A DNA stretch of 9,911 nt, from the NCBI GenBank assembly GCA_002327415.1, contig DCVU01000159.1, positions 1 to 9,911 on the forward strand, written 5' to 3'. Shown piece by piece: positions 1 through 6,442 of the stretch (within the stretch, counting starts at the first letter, position 1; every line of letters begins with the position of its first letter). The notes under the pieces are model-generated. The model was not told where the DNA came from. It made no database searches and was given only the letters and a program-made list of their open reading frames with translations. The translations under genes were made by a program, and so were the position numbers. The stretch comes from Smithella sp. UBA2180 (lineage in GTDB: Bacteria > Desulfobacterota > Syntrophia > Syntrophales > Smithellaceae).

Positions 1-191
1 TCCGATTCTGCACCCCGTAATCCATGATTGAAATGAGCGATAATCAAGATTAAATCCTGTTCCTGCGCTATTGCGGTAAGCACTATCAAAAGTGCGGTGG
101 AATCAGGTCCGCCGGAAAGGGCGACAACCACACGCTCTCCCTTTTCCAGTAGATTATATTTTTCTATAGTTTGAAGAGTTTTTTTAATCAT
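1..191 (-). CDS. tilS: tRNA(Ile)-lysidine synthase, N-terminal part (partial at window start)
   Basis: TilS attaches lysine to C34 of tRNA-Ile(CAU) using ATP, converting the anticodon to read AUA. The visible 63 codons begin MIKKTLQTIEKY and contain the N-type ATP-pyrophosphatase P-loop SGGPDS (residues 26-31), followed by HFNHGLRG (residues 53-60), a conserved TilS block near the active site. The start is fixed fairly well: an in-frame TGA lies 21 bases upstream (complement of 210-212) with no other ATG between. The ribosome-binding site is weak (GGGA 6 bases before the ATG). The rest of the catalytic domain and the C-terminal domains lie beyond the left edge. It is 81 bp downstream of the HAD gene on the same strand, with a repeat copy in the gap, so co-transcription is likely but not shown. 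Family assignment is secure from the two motifs together. Confidence 0.9.
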   Translation of the reverse strand, partial: MIKKTLQTIEKYNLLEKGERVVVALSGGPDSTALLIVLTAIAQEQDLILIIAHFNHGLRGAES

Positions 192-217
192 GTCTAATCC
201 CGCGTCGTTTCACTCCT

Positions 218-275
218 GGGATAATTCAACTAACGCTTCAAACTTCACTACGCTCGTTTTCAGCGAGTTTCATTA
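218..275 (-). repeat. Dispersed intergenic repeat, copy A
   Basis: Positions 218-246 match 7842-7870 at 26 of 29 bases. Then 254-272 (CTCGTTTTCAGCGAGTTTCA region) matches the end of copy B with one difference (G for T). Read on the minus strand the element opens TAATGAAACTCGCTGA (260-275), and its first three bases are the stop codon of the HAD gene. An ACTCGCTGA...CGAGCGTAGT stretch could form a small hairpin. The copy fills most of the gap between the HAD gene and tilS. It codes for nothing recognisable. Confidence 0.75.
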
Positions 276-917
276 CGAAAAAAAAGAACAAATTTCCAGA
301 AGATCTTCACAATAATAATCGGCATGGGAATTCAGCAATTCCTGTCTATTCCCTAGTCCATTTAAATAAGCGCAACTCAATATCCCGGAATTTTTGGCAA
401 CAGCAATATCATTGATACCATCGCCGATTATAAGTGTATTTTCTTTCGCTGTTCCATATTTATTTAATATATAATCAATTACACGGCGATCCGGTTTTTG
501 GAATGGTGTGGAATCGGAACCAATTATTTCCACAAAGTATTTTTCGATATTTAATCCTTGCGCTATGGCTAACGTGAAATTATAGCGCTTGTTTGTTAGA
601 ATAATTTTTGTTTTATTTACAAAATTATTTAAAACTTCTTCTACTTGAGGATATAGCCGGGTATTATCCAAAAGATGTTTACCATAGTAATCAGTAAATA
701 TTATCATTGCTTCTTCATGGTATTTCAGATGATCTTGTCCTAACACTTTTTCAATCAATTTTCTTACACCATCACCAACAAAGCTAAGAATTTCTTTTTC
801 CGGTTTTTCCTTAAGCTTTAGCGCGTTCAACGTGTAATTTATACCCTGGATCAGATCAGCACCAGAAGAAACAAGCGTGCCATCCAAATCAAATATCATT
901 AAACCTATCTTTTTCAT
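273..917 (-). CDS. HAD-superfamily phosphatase, phosphoglycolate phosphatase-like
   Basis: A 214-residue soluble hydrolase of the haloacid dehalogenase superfamily, Gph/PpaX-like group. All four HAD motifs are visible: motif I DLDGT with nucleophile D10 and acid/base D12, motif II threonine T108 in ILTNK, motif III K141 in QKPD, and motif IV GDGIND (165-170) with Mg-binding aspartates. Residues 15-90 form the helical C1 cap that sets the substrate. Length is normal for the subgroup. The ATG is preceded by AAGG with 7 bases of spacing. Likely substrates are small phosphate esters such as 2-phosphoglycolate or pyrophosphate, but the sequence does not settle this, so no gene symbol is given. It is upstream of tilS on the same strand, and its stop codon lies at the end of repeat copy A. 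Superfamily membership is near certain; substrate is inference. Confidence 0.85.
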   Translation of the reverse strand: MKKIGLMIFDLDGTLVSSGADLIQGINYTLNALKLKEKPEKEILSFVGDGVRKLIEKVLGQDHLKYHEEAMIIFTDYYGKHLLDNTRLYPQVEEVLNNFVNKTKIILTNKRYNFTLAIAQGLNIEKYFVEIIGSDSTPFQKPDRRVIDYILNKYGTAKENTLIIGDGINDIAVAKNSGILSCAYLNGLGNRQELLNSHADYYCEDLLEICSFFS

Positions 918-984
918 CGTTTTACCTTAATTCTATATAACGAAGTGCCGCAACAAACACAAGTTTGTTTATTTAAAAAAGTAT

Positions 985-1013
985 TTGACTAACTTACTGG
1001 CCGGTGGTAGATA
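985..1013 (+). promoter_or_regulatory. Possible sigma70 promoter for the pan unit
   Basis: TTGACT (985-990; 5 of 6 to the -35 consensus) is followed after exactly 17 bases by TAGATA (1008-1013; a poor -10, 3 of 6). Transcription would start near 1020, giving about 100 bases of leader before the ATG at 1119. Supported by position and a good -35 only. Confidence 0.35.
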
Positions 1014-1019
1014 CCTATT

Positions 1020-1113
1020 AACCGCTTGGATCCATTTTACCGACTGAGACGGTATTTATTTTGAATTGAACTGTCGAGGTCTTCCTTTTTTGCGGAAGAC
1101 CTTTTGTGTTTTT
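1020..1113 (+). ncRNA. Candidate structured leader RNA upstream of the DUF2520-panB unit
   Basis: Between the putative promoter and the start codon at 1119 the plus strand holds two hairpins. The first is TACCG-ACTGAGA-CGGTA (1038-1054); the second is the terminator at 1077-1113. No open reading frame with a start lies in the leader. The terminator sits immediately before the first gene, which has no Shine-Dalgarno sequence nearer than GGAAG inside the terminator's 3' arm, so this looks like an attenuator or riboswitch-type control region. A 'pan' RNA motif is known upstream of pantothenate genes in Firmicutes, Chloroflexi and Deltaproteobacteria; I cannot confirm that this is one. A free small RNA ending at the terminator is the alternative. 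Confidence 0.35.
1077..1113 (+). terminator. Intrinsic terminator just upstream of the pan genes
   Basis: A perfect 9-bp stem, AGGTCTTCC (1077-1085) and GGAAGACCT (1094-1102), encloses the loop TTTTTTGC. It is followed on the plus strand by TTTGTGTTTTT (1103-1113). The minus-strand reading has no T-run, so it works in the plus direction. No plus-strand gene ends before it within the window, which implies either attenuation of the downstream genes or a small RNA. Confidence 0.7.
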
Positions 1114-1118
1114 AAATT

Positions 1119-2006
1119 ATGAAGAAACAACCCTTAAATAATTTTGCCATAATCGGCGCCGGTATGGTGGGAACAGCCATAGGTTTTTTGCTGAAAAAAG
1201 CCGGATATCATATTATAGCCATTGTCGACAAATCTCCCGCCGCGCTGAAAAGAGCTAGGCTTTATACCGGAGGAGAAGCTTTTCGCAGCCCTCAAGAAGC
1301 AGTGCACAGAGCCGATTGCATTTTAATTACGACCCCTGATGATAAAATTTCTTCTGCTTGCACGGAAATTGCCCTTTGTCCGGCGATAAAAGACAAATTC
1401 GCTTTTCATATGAGTGGAGCAGGCGACCTGGATCTTCTTGATGCTGCAAAAAAAGCAGGGGCGGCAGTGGCCAGTATCCATCCCTTGCAGAGTTTTTCTT
1501 CAATTGATCAGGCCATAAAAAATATTCCCGGAAGCTATTTTGGAATTACAGCGGATAAAAAAGCTCAGGCTCCGGCAAGAAGTATTGTTCGCGATTTAGG
1601 GGGTATTCCTTTTTTTATTTCCTCTGATCAAAAACCGCTTTATCATGCAGCCGCTTGCATTGCGTCCAATTATCTGGTTGCCCTGATGAATACGGTGGAA
1701 TCAATTTATAAGGCTATCGGATTGAATGACAAAGATGCGAAGAAGGCTTATCTGCCATTAGTTTACGGCAGTCTCAAAAACATCGAGAATTCCGGTTCGG
1801 TTACTTCCCTTACAGGTCCTATCGCCCGTGGCGATTTGGGCACGATTAAGAAACATGTTACGGCCATTAACAATAATCTTCCACAATATTCATCTTTATA
1901 TTCTTCTCTCGGATTAATAACAGTTAAAGTTGCGCAACAAAAAGGAACATTGACTGCCCGGCAGGCAAAAACAATTAATGTTATTTTAAAAGGAGCAAAA
2001 GAATGA
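1119..2006 (+). CDS. Rossmann-fold and DUF2520 dehydrogenase, candidate PanG-type ketopantoate reductase
   Basis: A 295-residue NAD(P)-dependent dehydrogenase. The N-terminal Rossmann domain starts with the dinucleotide motif GAGMVG (13-18) and ends its first nucleotide strand at IVD (35-37). ITTPDD (70-75) and HMSGAGDL (97-104) are typical of the DUF2520/COG5495 family, as are SIHPLQSF (119-126), the helical YHAAACIASNY block (175-185) and the C-terminal TGPIARGD. Its stop overlaps the panB start (ATGA, 2003-2006), so the two are translationally coupled. Ketopantoate reductase is the step after PanB, and PanG, described in Francisella as a third class of ketopantoate reductase, is to my recollection of this family; the function here is therefore inferred from family and context. 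The ATG is the first possible start (in-frame TAA 6 bases upstream) but has no clear ribosome-binding site. Another NAD(P) oxidoreductase role is possible. Confidence 0.85.
   Translation: MKKQPLNNFAIIGAGMVGTAIGFLLKKAGYHIIAIVDKSPAALKRARLYTGGEAFRSPQEAVHRADCILITTPDDKISSACTEIALCPAIKDKFAFHMSGAGDLDLLDAAKKAGAAVASIHPLQSFSSIDQAIKNIPGSYFGITADKKAQAPARSIVRDLGGIPFFISSDQKPLYHAAACIASNYLVALMNTVESIYKAIGLNDKDAKKAYLPLVYGSLKNIENSGSVTSLTGPIARGDLGTIKKHVTAINNNLPQYSSLYSSLGLITVKVAQQKGTLTARQAKTINVILKGAKE
1991..1995 (+). promoter_or_regulatory. Ribosome-binding site of panB inside the upstream gene
   Basis: AGGAG (1991-1995) lies 7 bases before the ATG at 2003, inside the last codons of the DUF2520 gene. It confirms the panB start and the coupling of the two genes. 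Confidence 0.8.
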
Positions 2007-2821
2007 GCACACAAAATAAGATTAGCCGTAAAACAATTCTCGACATAAAAAAAATGAAAATTCAGGGAGAGAAAATCGCTGTATTGACAGGTTATGATTA
2101 TGGGATGGCTTCTATCCTGGATGAAAGCGATATCGATATAATACTGGTCGGCGATTCCCTGGGTATGGTTGTTTTAGGTTATGACACTACCCTGCCAGTC
2201 ACCATGGAAGACATGCTCCATCACACCAAAGCTGTTTCTCGAGCCGCTCATAGCGCTTTAATCGTAGCTGATATGCCTTTTTTATCTTATCAGGTCTCTA
2301 CACAAACAGCTCTGGCCAATGCCGGTCGTTTTTTGCAGGAAGCAAACGTCCAGGCAGTTAAATTAGAAGGCGGCAGAGAATATGCGGATACTATTCAAAA
2401 GATCACTTCTGCGGGAATTCCTGTTATGGCCCATCTGGGTTTAACTCCTCAGTCCATCCACCAGATAGGCGGATACCGGGTACAGGGGAAAAAAGAAGAT
2501 TCCGCCCAAAGAATTATTGAAGATGCGAAGATCATAGAAGAAGCGGGAGCATTCGCTGTCGTTCTGGAATGTATTCCGGAAGGACTCGCTTCTGAAATAA
2601 CTCAATCAATTTTTATTCCCACCATTGGAATTGGCGCCGGAGTTGAATGCGACGGACAGGTTCTCGTAATTAACGACATACTAGGAATGTATGACAAATT
2701 CACACCTAAATTTGTAAAAAAATACGCCAATCTAAATTTGGAAATTAAAAAAGCAGTTAAGACCTACATCACGGAAGTGAAACATGGAACTTTCCCTGAT
2801 AGTGAACATAGTTTTAAATAA
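2003..2821 (+). CDS. panB: 3-methyl-2-oxobutanoate hydroxymethyltransferase
   Basis: PanB transfers a hydroxymethyl group from 5,10-methylenetetrahydrofolate to 2-oxoisovalerate, giving ketopantoate, the first committed step of pantothenate (CoA) synthesis. The 272-residue protein is of family length (E. coli about 264). It shows LTGYDYGMA (28-36), VGDSLGMV (49-56), ADMPF (89-93), VKLEGG (119-124), AHLGLTPQS (143-151), VVLEC (186-190) and TIGIGAG (207-213). By position D51, D90 and E122 match the Mg-binding residues of E. coli PanB (D45, D84, E114), K120 matches K112, and E189 matches catalytic E181. All are intact, so the enzyme should be active. It is translationally coupled to the preceding dehydrogenase. 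It ends 16 bp from the end of the convergent foldase gene, with no clear terminator in that gap. Confidence 0.96.
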   Translation: MSTQNKISRKTILDIKKMKIQGEKIAVLTGYDYGMASILDESDIDIILVGDSLGMVVLGYDTTLPVTMEDMLHHTKAVSRAAHSALIVADMPFLSYQVSTQTALANAGRFLQEANVQAVKLEGGREYADTIQKITSAGIPVMAHLGLTPQSIHQIGGYRVQGKKEDSAQRIIEDAKIIEEAGAFAVVLECIPEGLASEITQSIFIPTIGIGAGVECDGQVLVINDILGMYDKFTPKFVKKYANLNLEIKKAVKTYITEVKHGTFPDSEHSFK

Positions 2822-2837
2822 GCAGATTTAAGTCTCG

Positions 2838-3878
2838 TTAATAAACTGCTATCTTTGCATTTTGCTGTAATTTTTTCAGAATGTCTGCAAAAGCTTTTGT
2901 TTTGTTTTGTTGCTCCAGAAAAGCTGAAACTCTGTCTTTTACTTCACCTAAAGCGATTGTTTTTGCCGGTTTGCGATCCAGCACCTGAATAATATGATAA
3001 CCAAACTCAGTATTTATTACCGGGCCAATAACATTTTTCCCCTGCGAAAAAGCTGCATCTTCAAATGTTTTCACAGTCTGTCCCCGTTTTATGAAATTAA
3101 GATCACCGCCGGCTTCTTTACTGGGGCAATCGGAATTTTTACGTGCCAATTCAGCAAAGTCACCGCCACTCAATAACTGCTTGCGTAAATTTTCTATTTT
3201 AGCCTTCTTCTCTGCCTTTACTTTTTCATTGTCATCCTTGTTGATAGACACCAGAATATGACGAACGTGAACACTTTCCGGGCTGACAAATAACTTATCT
3301 CTATTCTCATTATAAAACTTGCTTATTTCTTTTTGAGTAGGCTTTGCTTTATCTCCAATTTCCTTATTCACAAACTTTTCAACTTTAACTCCCAGGATGA
3401 TATCTTCTTGAGCTATCTTATTTTCCTTGAGGAAATCATCCACCTTTTTGTTTGGCGGAAGACTCGCTTGTATTTTGTCTTTTGCTATTTTTATTTCCTG
3501 GTCGCTTACTTCAATTTTTCTTTTGGCCATTTCATTGTTTAAAAGGGTTCGCATTACAAATTCATCCACCAACCGTTTTTTAAGGTTCTCCTGAAATTCT
3601 TTTTGTTTATCGGCGGGAATCTTATCTTTGAACATTTTCATTCTATCTTTTATACTATTTTCCAACTCTGATTTTTTCAAAATTTTCCCATCAACGCTGA
3701 CGGCTGCGCCAGGTATTACTGTTTGTTCAGCTATTACATTCGGTGTATTACTGGATGGAAGAGATCCGGAAACTGCCGGAGCCGGAGACTCTTTCTTATT
3801 TTTGTCATTATCGCCGCAACCCGACACCAGAACAAAAACAAAAATAGCTATCCAGCTTTTATTGATTATATTTTTCAT
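2838..3878 (-). CDS. Lipoprotein peptidyl-prolyl cis-trans isomerase (SurA/PpiC/PrsA-like foldase)
   Basis: A 346-residue exported foldase. The start chosen is the ATG at 3878: it follows an excellent ribosome-binding site (GGGAGGAG, 5 bases spacing) and opens a classic lipoprotein signal, MKNIINKSW, then a hydrophobic run to the lipobox VSG-C21. Residue +2 is Gly, which does not predict inner-membrane retention. A longer frame to 3977 exists, but the promoter at 3925-3953 lies inside it. After a Ser/Pro/Asn-rich linker (about 28-50) comes a helical SurA-N-like chaperone segment (about 60-195). A parvulin (PpiC) rotamase domain follows (about 203-302) with VRHILV, GGDFAELA, GGDL and FGYHII blocks, then a helical tail. 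It probably assists folding of secreted or outer-membrane proteins. Family is clear; clients are unknown. It appears to be a separate transcription unit from miaA and the glycosyltransferase. Confidence 0.9.
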   Translation of the reverse strand: MKNIINKSWIAIFVFVLVSGCGDNDKNKKESPAPAVSGSLPSSNTPNVIAEQTVIPGAAVSVDGKILKKSELENSIKDRMKMFKDKIPADKQKEFQENLKKRLVDEFVMRTLLNNEMAKRKIEVSDQEIKIAKDKIQASLPPNKKVDDFLKENKIAQEDIILGVKVEKFVNKEIGDKAKPTQKEISKFYNENRDKLFVSPESVHVRHILVSINKDDNEKVKAEKKAKIENLRKQLLSGGDFAELARKNSDCPSKEAGGDLNFIKRGQTVKTFEDAAFSQGKNVIGPVINTEFGYHIIQVLDRKPAKTIALGEVKDRVSAFLEQQNKTKAFADILKKLQQNAKIAVY

Positions 3879-3924
3879 AAATCTCCTCCCGAAAATATTT
3901 AGCAGTACCTTTTTGGGTTCGTGA

Positions 3925-3953
3925 TCTATATGTAAAATAGACATATTCGTCAA
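3925..3953 (-). promoter_or_regulatory. Sigma70-type promoter of the foldase lipoprotein gene
   Basis: On the minus strand TTGACG (complement of 3948-3953; 5 of 6) and TATAGA (complement of 3925-3930; 4 of 6) are separated by exactly 17 bases. Transcription would begin near 3918, leaving a leader of about 40 bases that contains the strong ribosome-binding site. It rules out the longer upstream start of the reading frame. Confidence 0.6.
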
Positions 3954-3965
3954 GATAATTATCTT
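3952..3965. promoter_or_regulatory. 14-bp palindrome at the -35 region, possible operator
   Basis: AAGATAATTATCTT is a perfect palindrome that overlaps the last two bases of the -35 hexamer of the foldase promoter. A repressor or activator dimer could bind here. It is AT-rich and short, so chance is possible, and no regulator is encoded nearby. Confidence 0.3.
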
Positions 3966-3990
3966 TTTGTTAACCATGATATATTTGTCA

Positions 3991-5346
3991 TCATGTCATC
4001 GTGCGTAAATATTGGAGAATATTTATTTGGTCCTCTAGCGCGGGAATTTTTGTCCCTGAATTTTGTTTTAATCCAGGCATCTCCAACATAGAAAGTATCC
4101 TGTCCAGTGCTTCGAACATGTTGATTTGAGGATAAACTTCTTTTGTAAAATAATTAATCAATTTTAAGGTCTTAAACCCATCAAACCAATCATTAAACTG
4201 ACGGGCCAGTATTTTTTCGTTTTTCGAATTATGACGAATTTTTAGCCAGATTACGGGGAAGCCGTTAATATTCAAAAAAGCCTTTAACAAGGGATGAATT
4301 TTCTCCGCTTTTGTTAAAATTTCATTTTCATCAAGGAGAAAATTGCCATTCATAAGTTTCAGCCAATCGCCCAATATCGTGAATATTCGCGTATCATACA
4401 AACTATATTCTTCTTTGCAAACACCGGAAAGAAATCTTTGTATTCTTTTTCCCGTTCCAAAAGGAACACGGGTTGATAACCGGGCAGAAGGATAAACGCA
4501 TGTTTCCTTAATATAATCAATTCCACCTGTTTTGGCGAGTTTGTTGAGAAAATAAAAATCTTCTCCCGCTTCGCGTCTATTCATTCCCCTGACTCCGATA
4601 TAAGCTTCAGTTGACACGGCAATTGTTGAGCCGATGGAATGAAACGCCCAAGGGGATTTAGAGTACCTTAGTCCCAGGATCCAGTAACGCAGAAATATTT
4701 CATAACAGACAATGGCAGCCTGCGCTTCATAAGTCTCCGGCATTTGATGCTCATAAGCAACAATTGCCGTTTTAATTTCCGGCGTAAAACTTTTTTTTAT
4801 CACGGACAAATAATTTTCCCTGACCAGTGTGTCGGCATCCAGACTCAAAATCAGATTGGGAAAAGCGGAACTTTTTTTTAACAGGCGTACGGCCATATCC
4901 ATGCCGATTTTTCTCGCCATACCCACAGCTCCGGTATTATGCGGCAGTTCAAACCCCTTCGACGCGGCATTGATGTAACCGAGTTTTAATTTCGAGTCGG
5001 CAATATCAACCAGAAGATGATATATTTTTTGCTCAGCGCTGAATCTTTTTAAAGACTTTCTTGCGATCAGCGCTTTCAGATGTTCGATTGTCTGAATGTT
5101 ATTTTCTATCGCTTCGGGAGGTGAGTTATCCTTATTATTAACGACACACAACACAAAAGAATATTCCAAAGACGACGGCTGATTTTGCACTATGGAAGCC
5201 AGAGTGTAAAAAAGCAATTCTTTTTCTGCATAAGCCGGTATAACAACAACCTGAGAAATATTATCGGTATCATTTGCCGTTAATTGCCATTTTTCTCCAA
5301 CCGAGTAATTTTTCAGATAAGTATTTACTAAAGATTTTCTTTCCAT
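3991..5346 (-). CDS. GT2-fold (GT-A) glycosyltransferase family protein
   Basis: A 451-residue cytosolic protein of the family 2 glycosyltransferase fold. The opening strand VVVIPAYAEKE (33-43) is the nucleotide-sugar binding start of GT-A enzymes. LSLDADTLV (about 168-176) supplies the metal-binding DxD. GEDF (261-264) matches the GED acceptor/catalytic-base position, and ARLSTRVPFGTG (288-299) is a further conserved-looking block. No confident transmembrane segment is seen, unlike many polysaccharide synthases. Donor and acceptor cannot be read from the sequence. The ATG at 5346 is preferred; a TTG at 5352 is in frame two codons upstream. Either way it overlaps the end of miaA (19 bp from the ATG), so it is translated from the same message. 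There is no obvious functional link to MiaA, and no other cell-envelope genes stand beside it to suggest a pathway. Confidence 0.8.
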   Translation of the reverse strand: MERKSLVNTYLKNYSVGEKWQLTANDTDNISQVVVIPAYAEKELLFYTLASIVQNQPSSLEYSFVLCVVNNKDNSPPEAIENNIQTIEHLKALIARKSLKRFSAEQKIYHLLVDIADSKLKLGYINAASKGFELPHNTGAVGMARKIGMDMAVRLLKKSSAFPNLILSLDADTLVRENYLSVIKKSFTPEIKTAIVAYEHQMPETYEAQAAIVCYEIFLRYWILGLRYSKSPWAFHSIGSTIAVSTEAYIGVRGMNRREAGEDFYFLNKLAKTGGIDYIKETCVYPSARLSTRVPFGTGKRIQRFLSGVCKEEYSLYDTRIFTILGDWLKLMNGNFLLDENEILTKAEKIHPLLKAFLNINGFPVIWLKIRHNSKNEKILARQFNDWFDGFKTLKLINYFTKEVYPQINMFEALDRILSMLEMPGLKQNSGTKIPALEDQINILQYLRTMT

Positions 5347-6254
5347 CGCCAAGATTTCATCACGCTTTCTTTTAAAAATGTGTAGTCGTCACCGGGAATC
5401 CAATTAATCACTATTCCTTTTTTCTCCATACGCCGGAACCAGGTTTCCTGTCTTTTGGCAAACTGGTGAATGGCGGTATTTAACCTTTTCATCATTTCTC
5501 CATATGTAATCATCTTCCGCAGATATTGCGAAGCAAAACGATATTCCAGTCCAAAGCTATCCAATTTTGTCCAGGTCAATCCGGCTGTATGCAGTGTCCT
5601 TACTTCTTCGATCATCCCCTGATCCACCCGTTCTTTCAACCGTGATGTAATACGCTGCCGCAGTGATGATCTTTCCCATCTGATGCCAAAAACTATAGCA
5701 TCAATATCCGGCTTTTCTTGTTGATCCCGATCTGTTACACTTCGTGCCCGTTCAATTTCTATTGCCCGGATTAATCTTTGAGAGTCCTCAAGATCTGTCC
5801 TGTTATGCAAACGCGGCTTTAACTCCAAAAGTATTTTTTGCAGTTCATCTTTTGTTTTCCGGTTTAAATCTTCCCGTAATTCTTTATCCATCGGCGCGTG
5901 TGGCATATGGTATCCCGTCAGCACTGATTCCAGATAAAGACCTGTTCCTCCGGCAAGAATAGGCGGTGTTTCCTTTTTAATCAAATTGCTGAATATTTTG
6001 TAAAATCTGTTTTGAAATTCAAACAAGTTAAATTCGTTTTCCGGATCCATGATATCTATCAGATGATAAGGAATACGCCGGTCATTAATAACATACTGGT
6101 TTAAATCTTTGCCGGTGCCGATATCCATTTTTTTATAAACCTGACGGGAGTCGGCAGAAATTATTTCGCCCCGCAAATCATAGGCAAGCTTCGCCGCCAG
6201 ATGCGTTTTACCCGATGCTGTCGGACCTAAAATCACAATTAGATTTTTTGTCAT
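5328..6254 (-). CDS. miaA: tRNA dimethylallyltransferase
   Basis: MiaA transfers a dimethylallyl group to N6 of A37 in tRNAs that read codons starting with U, the first step of i6A/ms2i6A formation. With the ATG at 6254 it has 308 residues, the usual size. Seen in order: P-loop GPTASGKT (10-17), SADSRQVYKKMDIGTGK (33-49), HLIDIMDP (64-71), AGGTGLYL (101-108), the RLIRAIEIER helix (160-169), and AKRQETWFRR (266-275), which belongs to the tRNA/substrate-binding end. The conserved active-site aspartate is D35. An in-frame TTG at 6275 would add seven residues; neither start has a good ribosome-binding site, and the ATG gives the N-terminus usual for the family. The gene leads a two-gene unit with the overlapping glycosyltransferase and is divergent from the MATE gene. 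Confidence 0.95.
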   Translation of the reverse strand: MTKNLIVILGPTASGKTHLAAKLAYDLRGEIISADSRQVYKKMDIGTGKDLNQYVINDRRIPYHLIDIMDPENEFNLFEFQNRFYKIFSNLIKKETPPILAGGTGLYLESVLTGYHMPHAPMDKELREDLNRKTKDELQKILLELKPRLHNRTDLEDSQRLIRAIEIERARSVTDRDQQEKPDIDAIVFGIRWERSSLRQRITSRLKERVDQGMIEEVRTLHTAGLTWTKLDSFGLEYRFASQYLRKMITYGEMMKRLNTAIHQFAKRQETWFRRMEKKGIVINWIPGDDYTFLKESVMKSWRWKENL

Positions 6255-6302
6255 TTTATACCAATTAGCTATCAAACATTAAGAAGTTGATTTACCGGGC
6301 AT

Positions 6303-6358
6303 AATACCAAGTAAGCTTTCATAAATTCATAGTTAATTTTTGAAAGCAACTTGGTATT
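6303..6358. repeat. Long imperfect inverted repeat between miaA and the MATE gene
   Basis: Arms AATACCAAGT-AA-GCTTTCA (6303-6321) and TGAAAGC-A-ACTTGGTATT (6341-6358) pair over 17 bases, with a 2-versus-1 base internal loop and a 19-base AT-rich loop. One further pair (6302/6359) extends it. No T-run follows on either strand, so it does not look like a terminator. It lies in the divergent spacer, where regulatory DNA is expected. It may be a small miniature inverted-repeat element or a cruciform-forming regulatory site; no second copy is in the window. Confidence 0.65.
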
Positions 6359-6442
6359 ACTATTGCCTTGAAATTATGAATCATTACGTATATGCAACTG
6401 CTTACTATATTAATAATATTTTTCCAATAGTGGCTGTGAAAA

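Noticed and set aside
934..960. Promoter for the HAD gene (TTGTGT-17-TATATA on the minus strand)
   Set aside because: The hexamers are weak and the -10 lies so close to the ATG that the transcript would barely include the ribosome-binding site.
2822..2852. AGCAG...CTGCT as a shared terminator between panB and the foldase gene
   Set aside because: The 5-bp stem has a 20-base loop, no T-run follows, and one arm lies in the foldase coding region.
3879..3977. N-terminal extension of the foldase frame by 33 codons
   Set aside because: The promoter lies inside it, the strong ribosome-binding site and lipoprotein signal belong to the ATG at 3878, and the extra residues would bury the signal peptide.
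5347..5352. TTG start two codons upstream for the glycosyltransferase
   Set aside because: An ATG follows immediately and neither has a distinct ribosome-binding site; the ATG is the simpler choice, though the TTG cannot be excluded.
6255..6275. TTG start adding seven residues to MiaA
   Set aside because: No ribosome-binding site, and MiaA proteins normally begin a few residues before the P-loop, as from the ATG at 6254.
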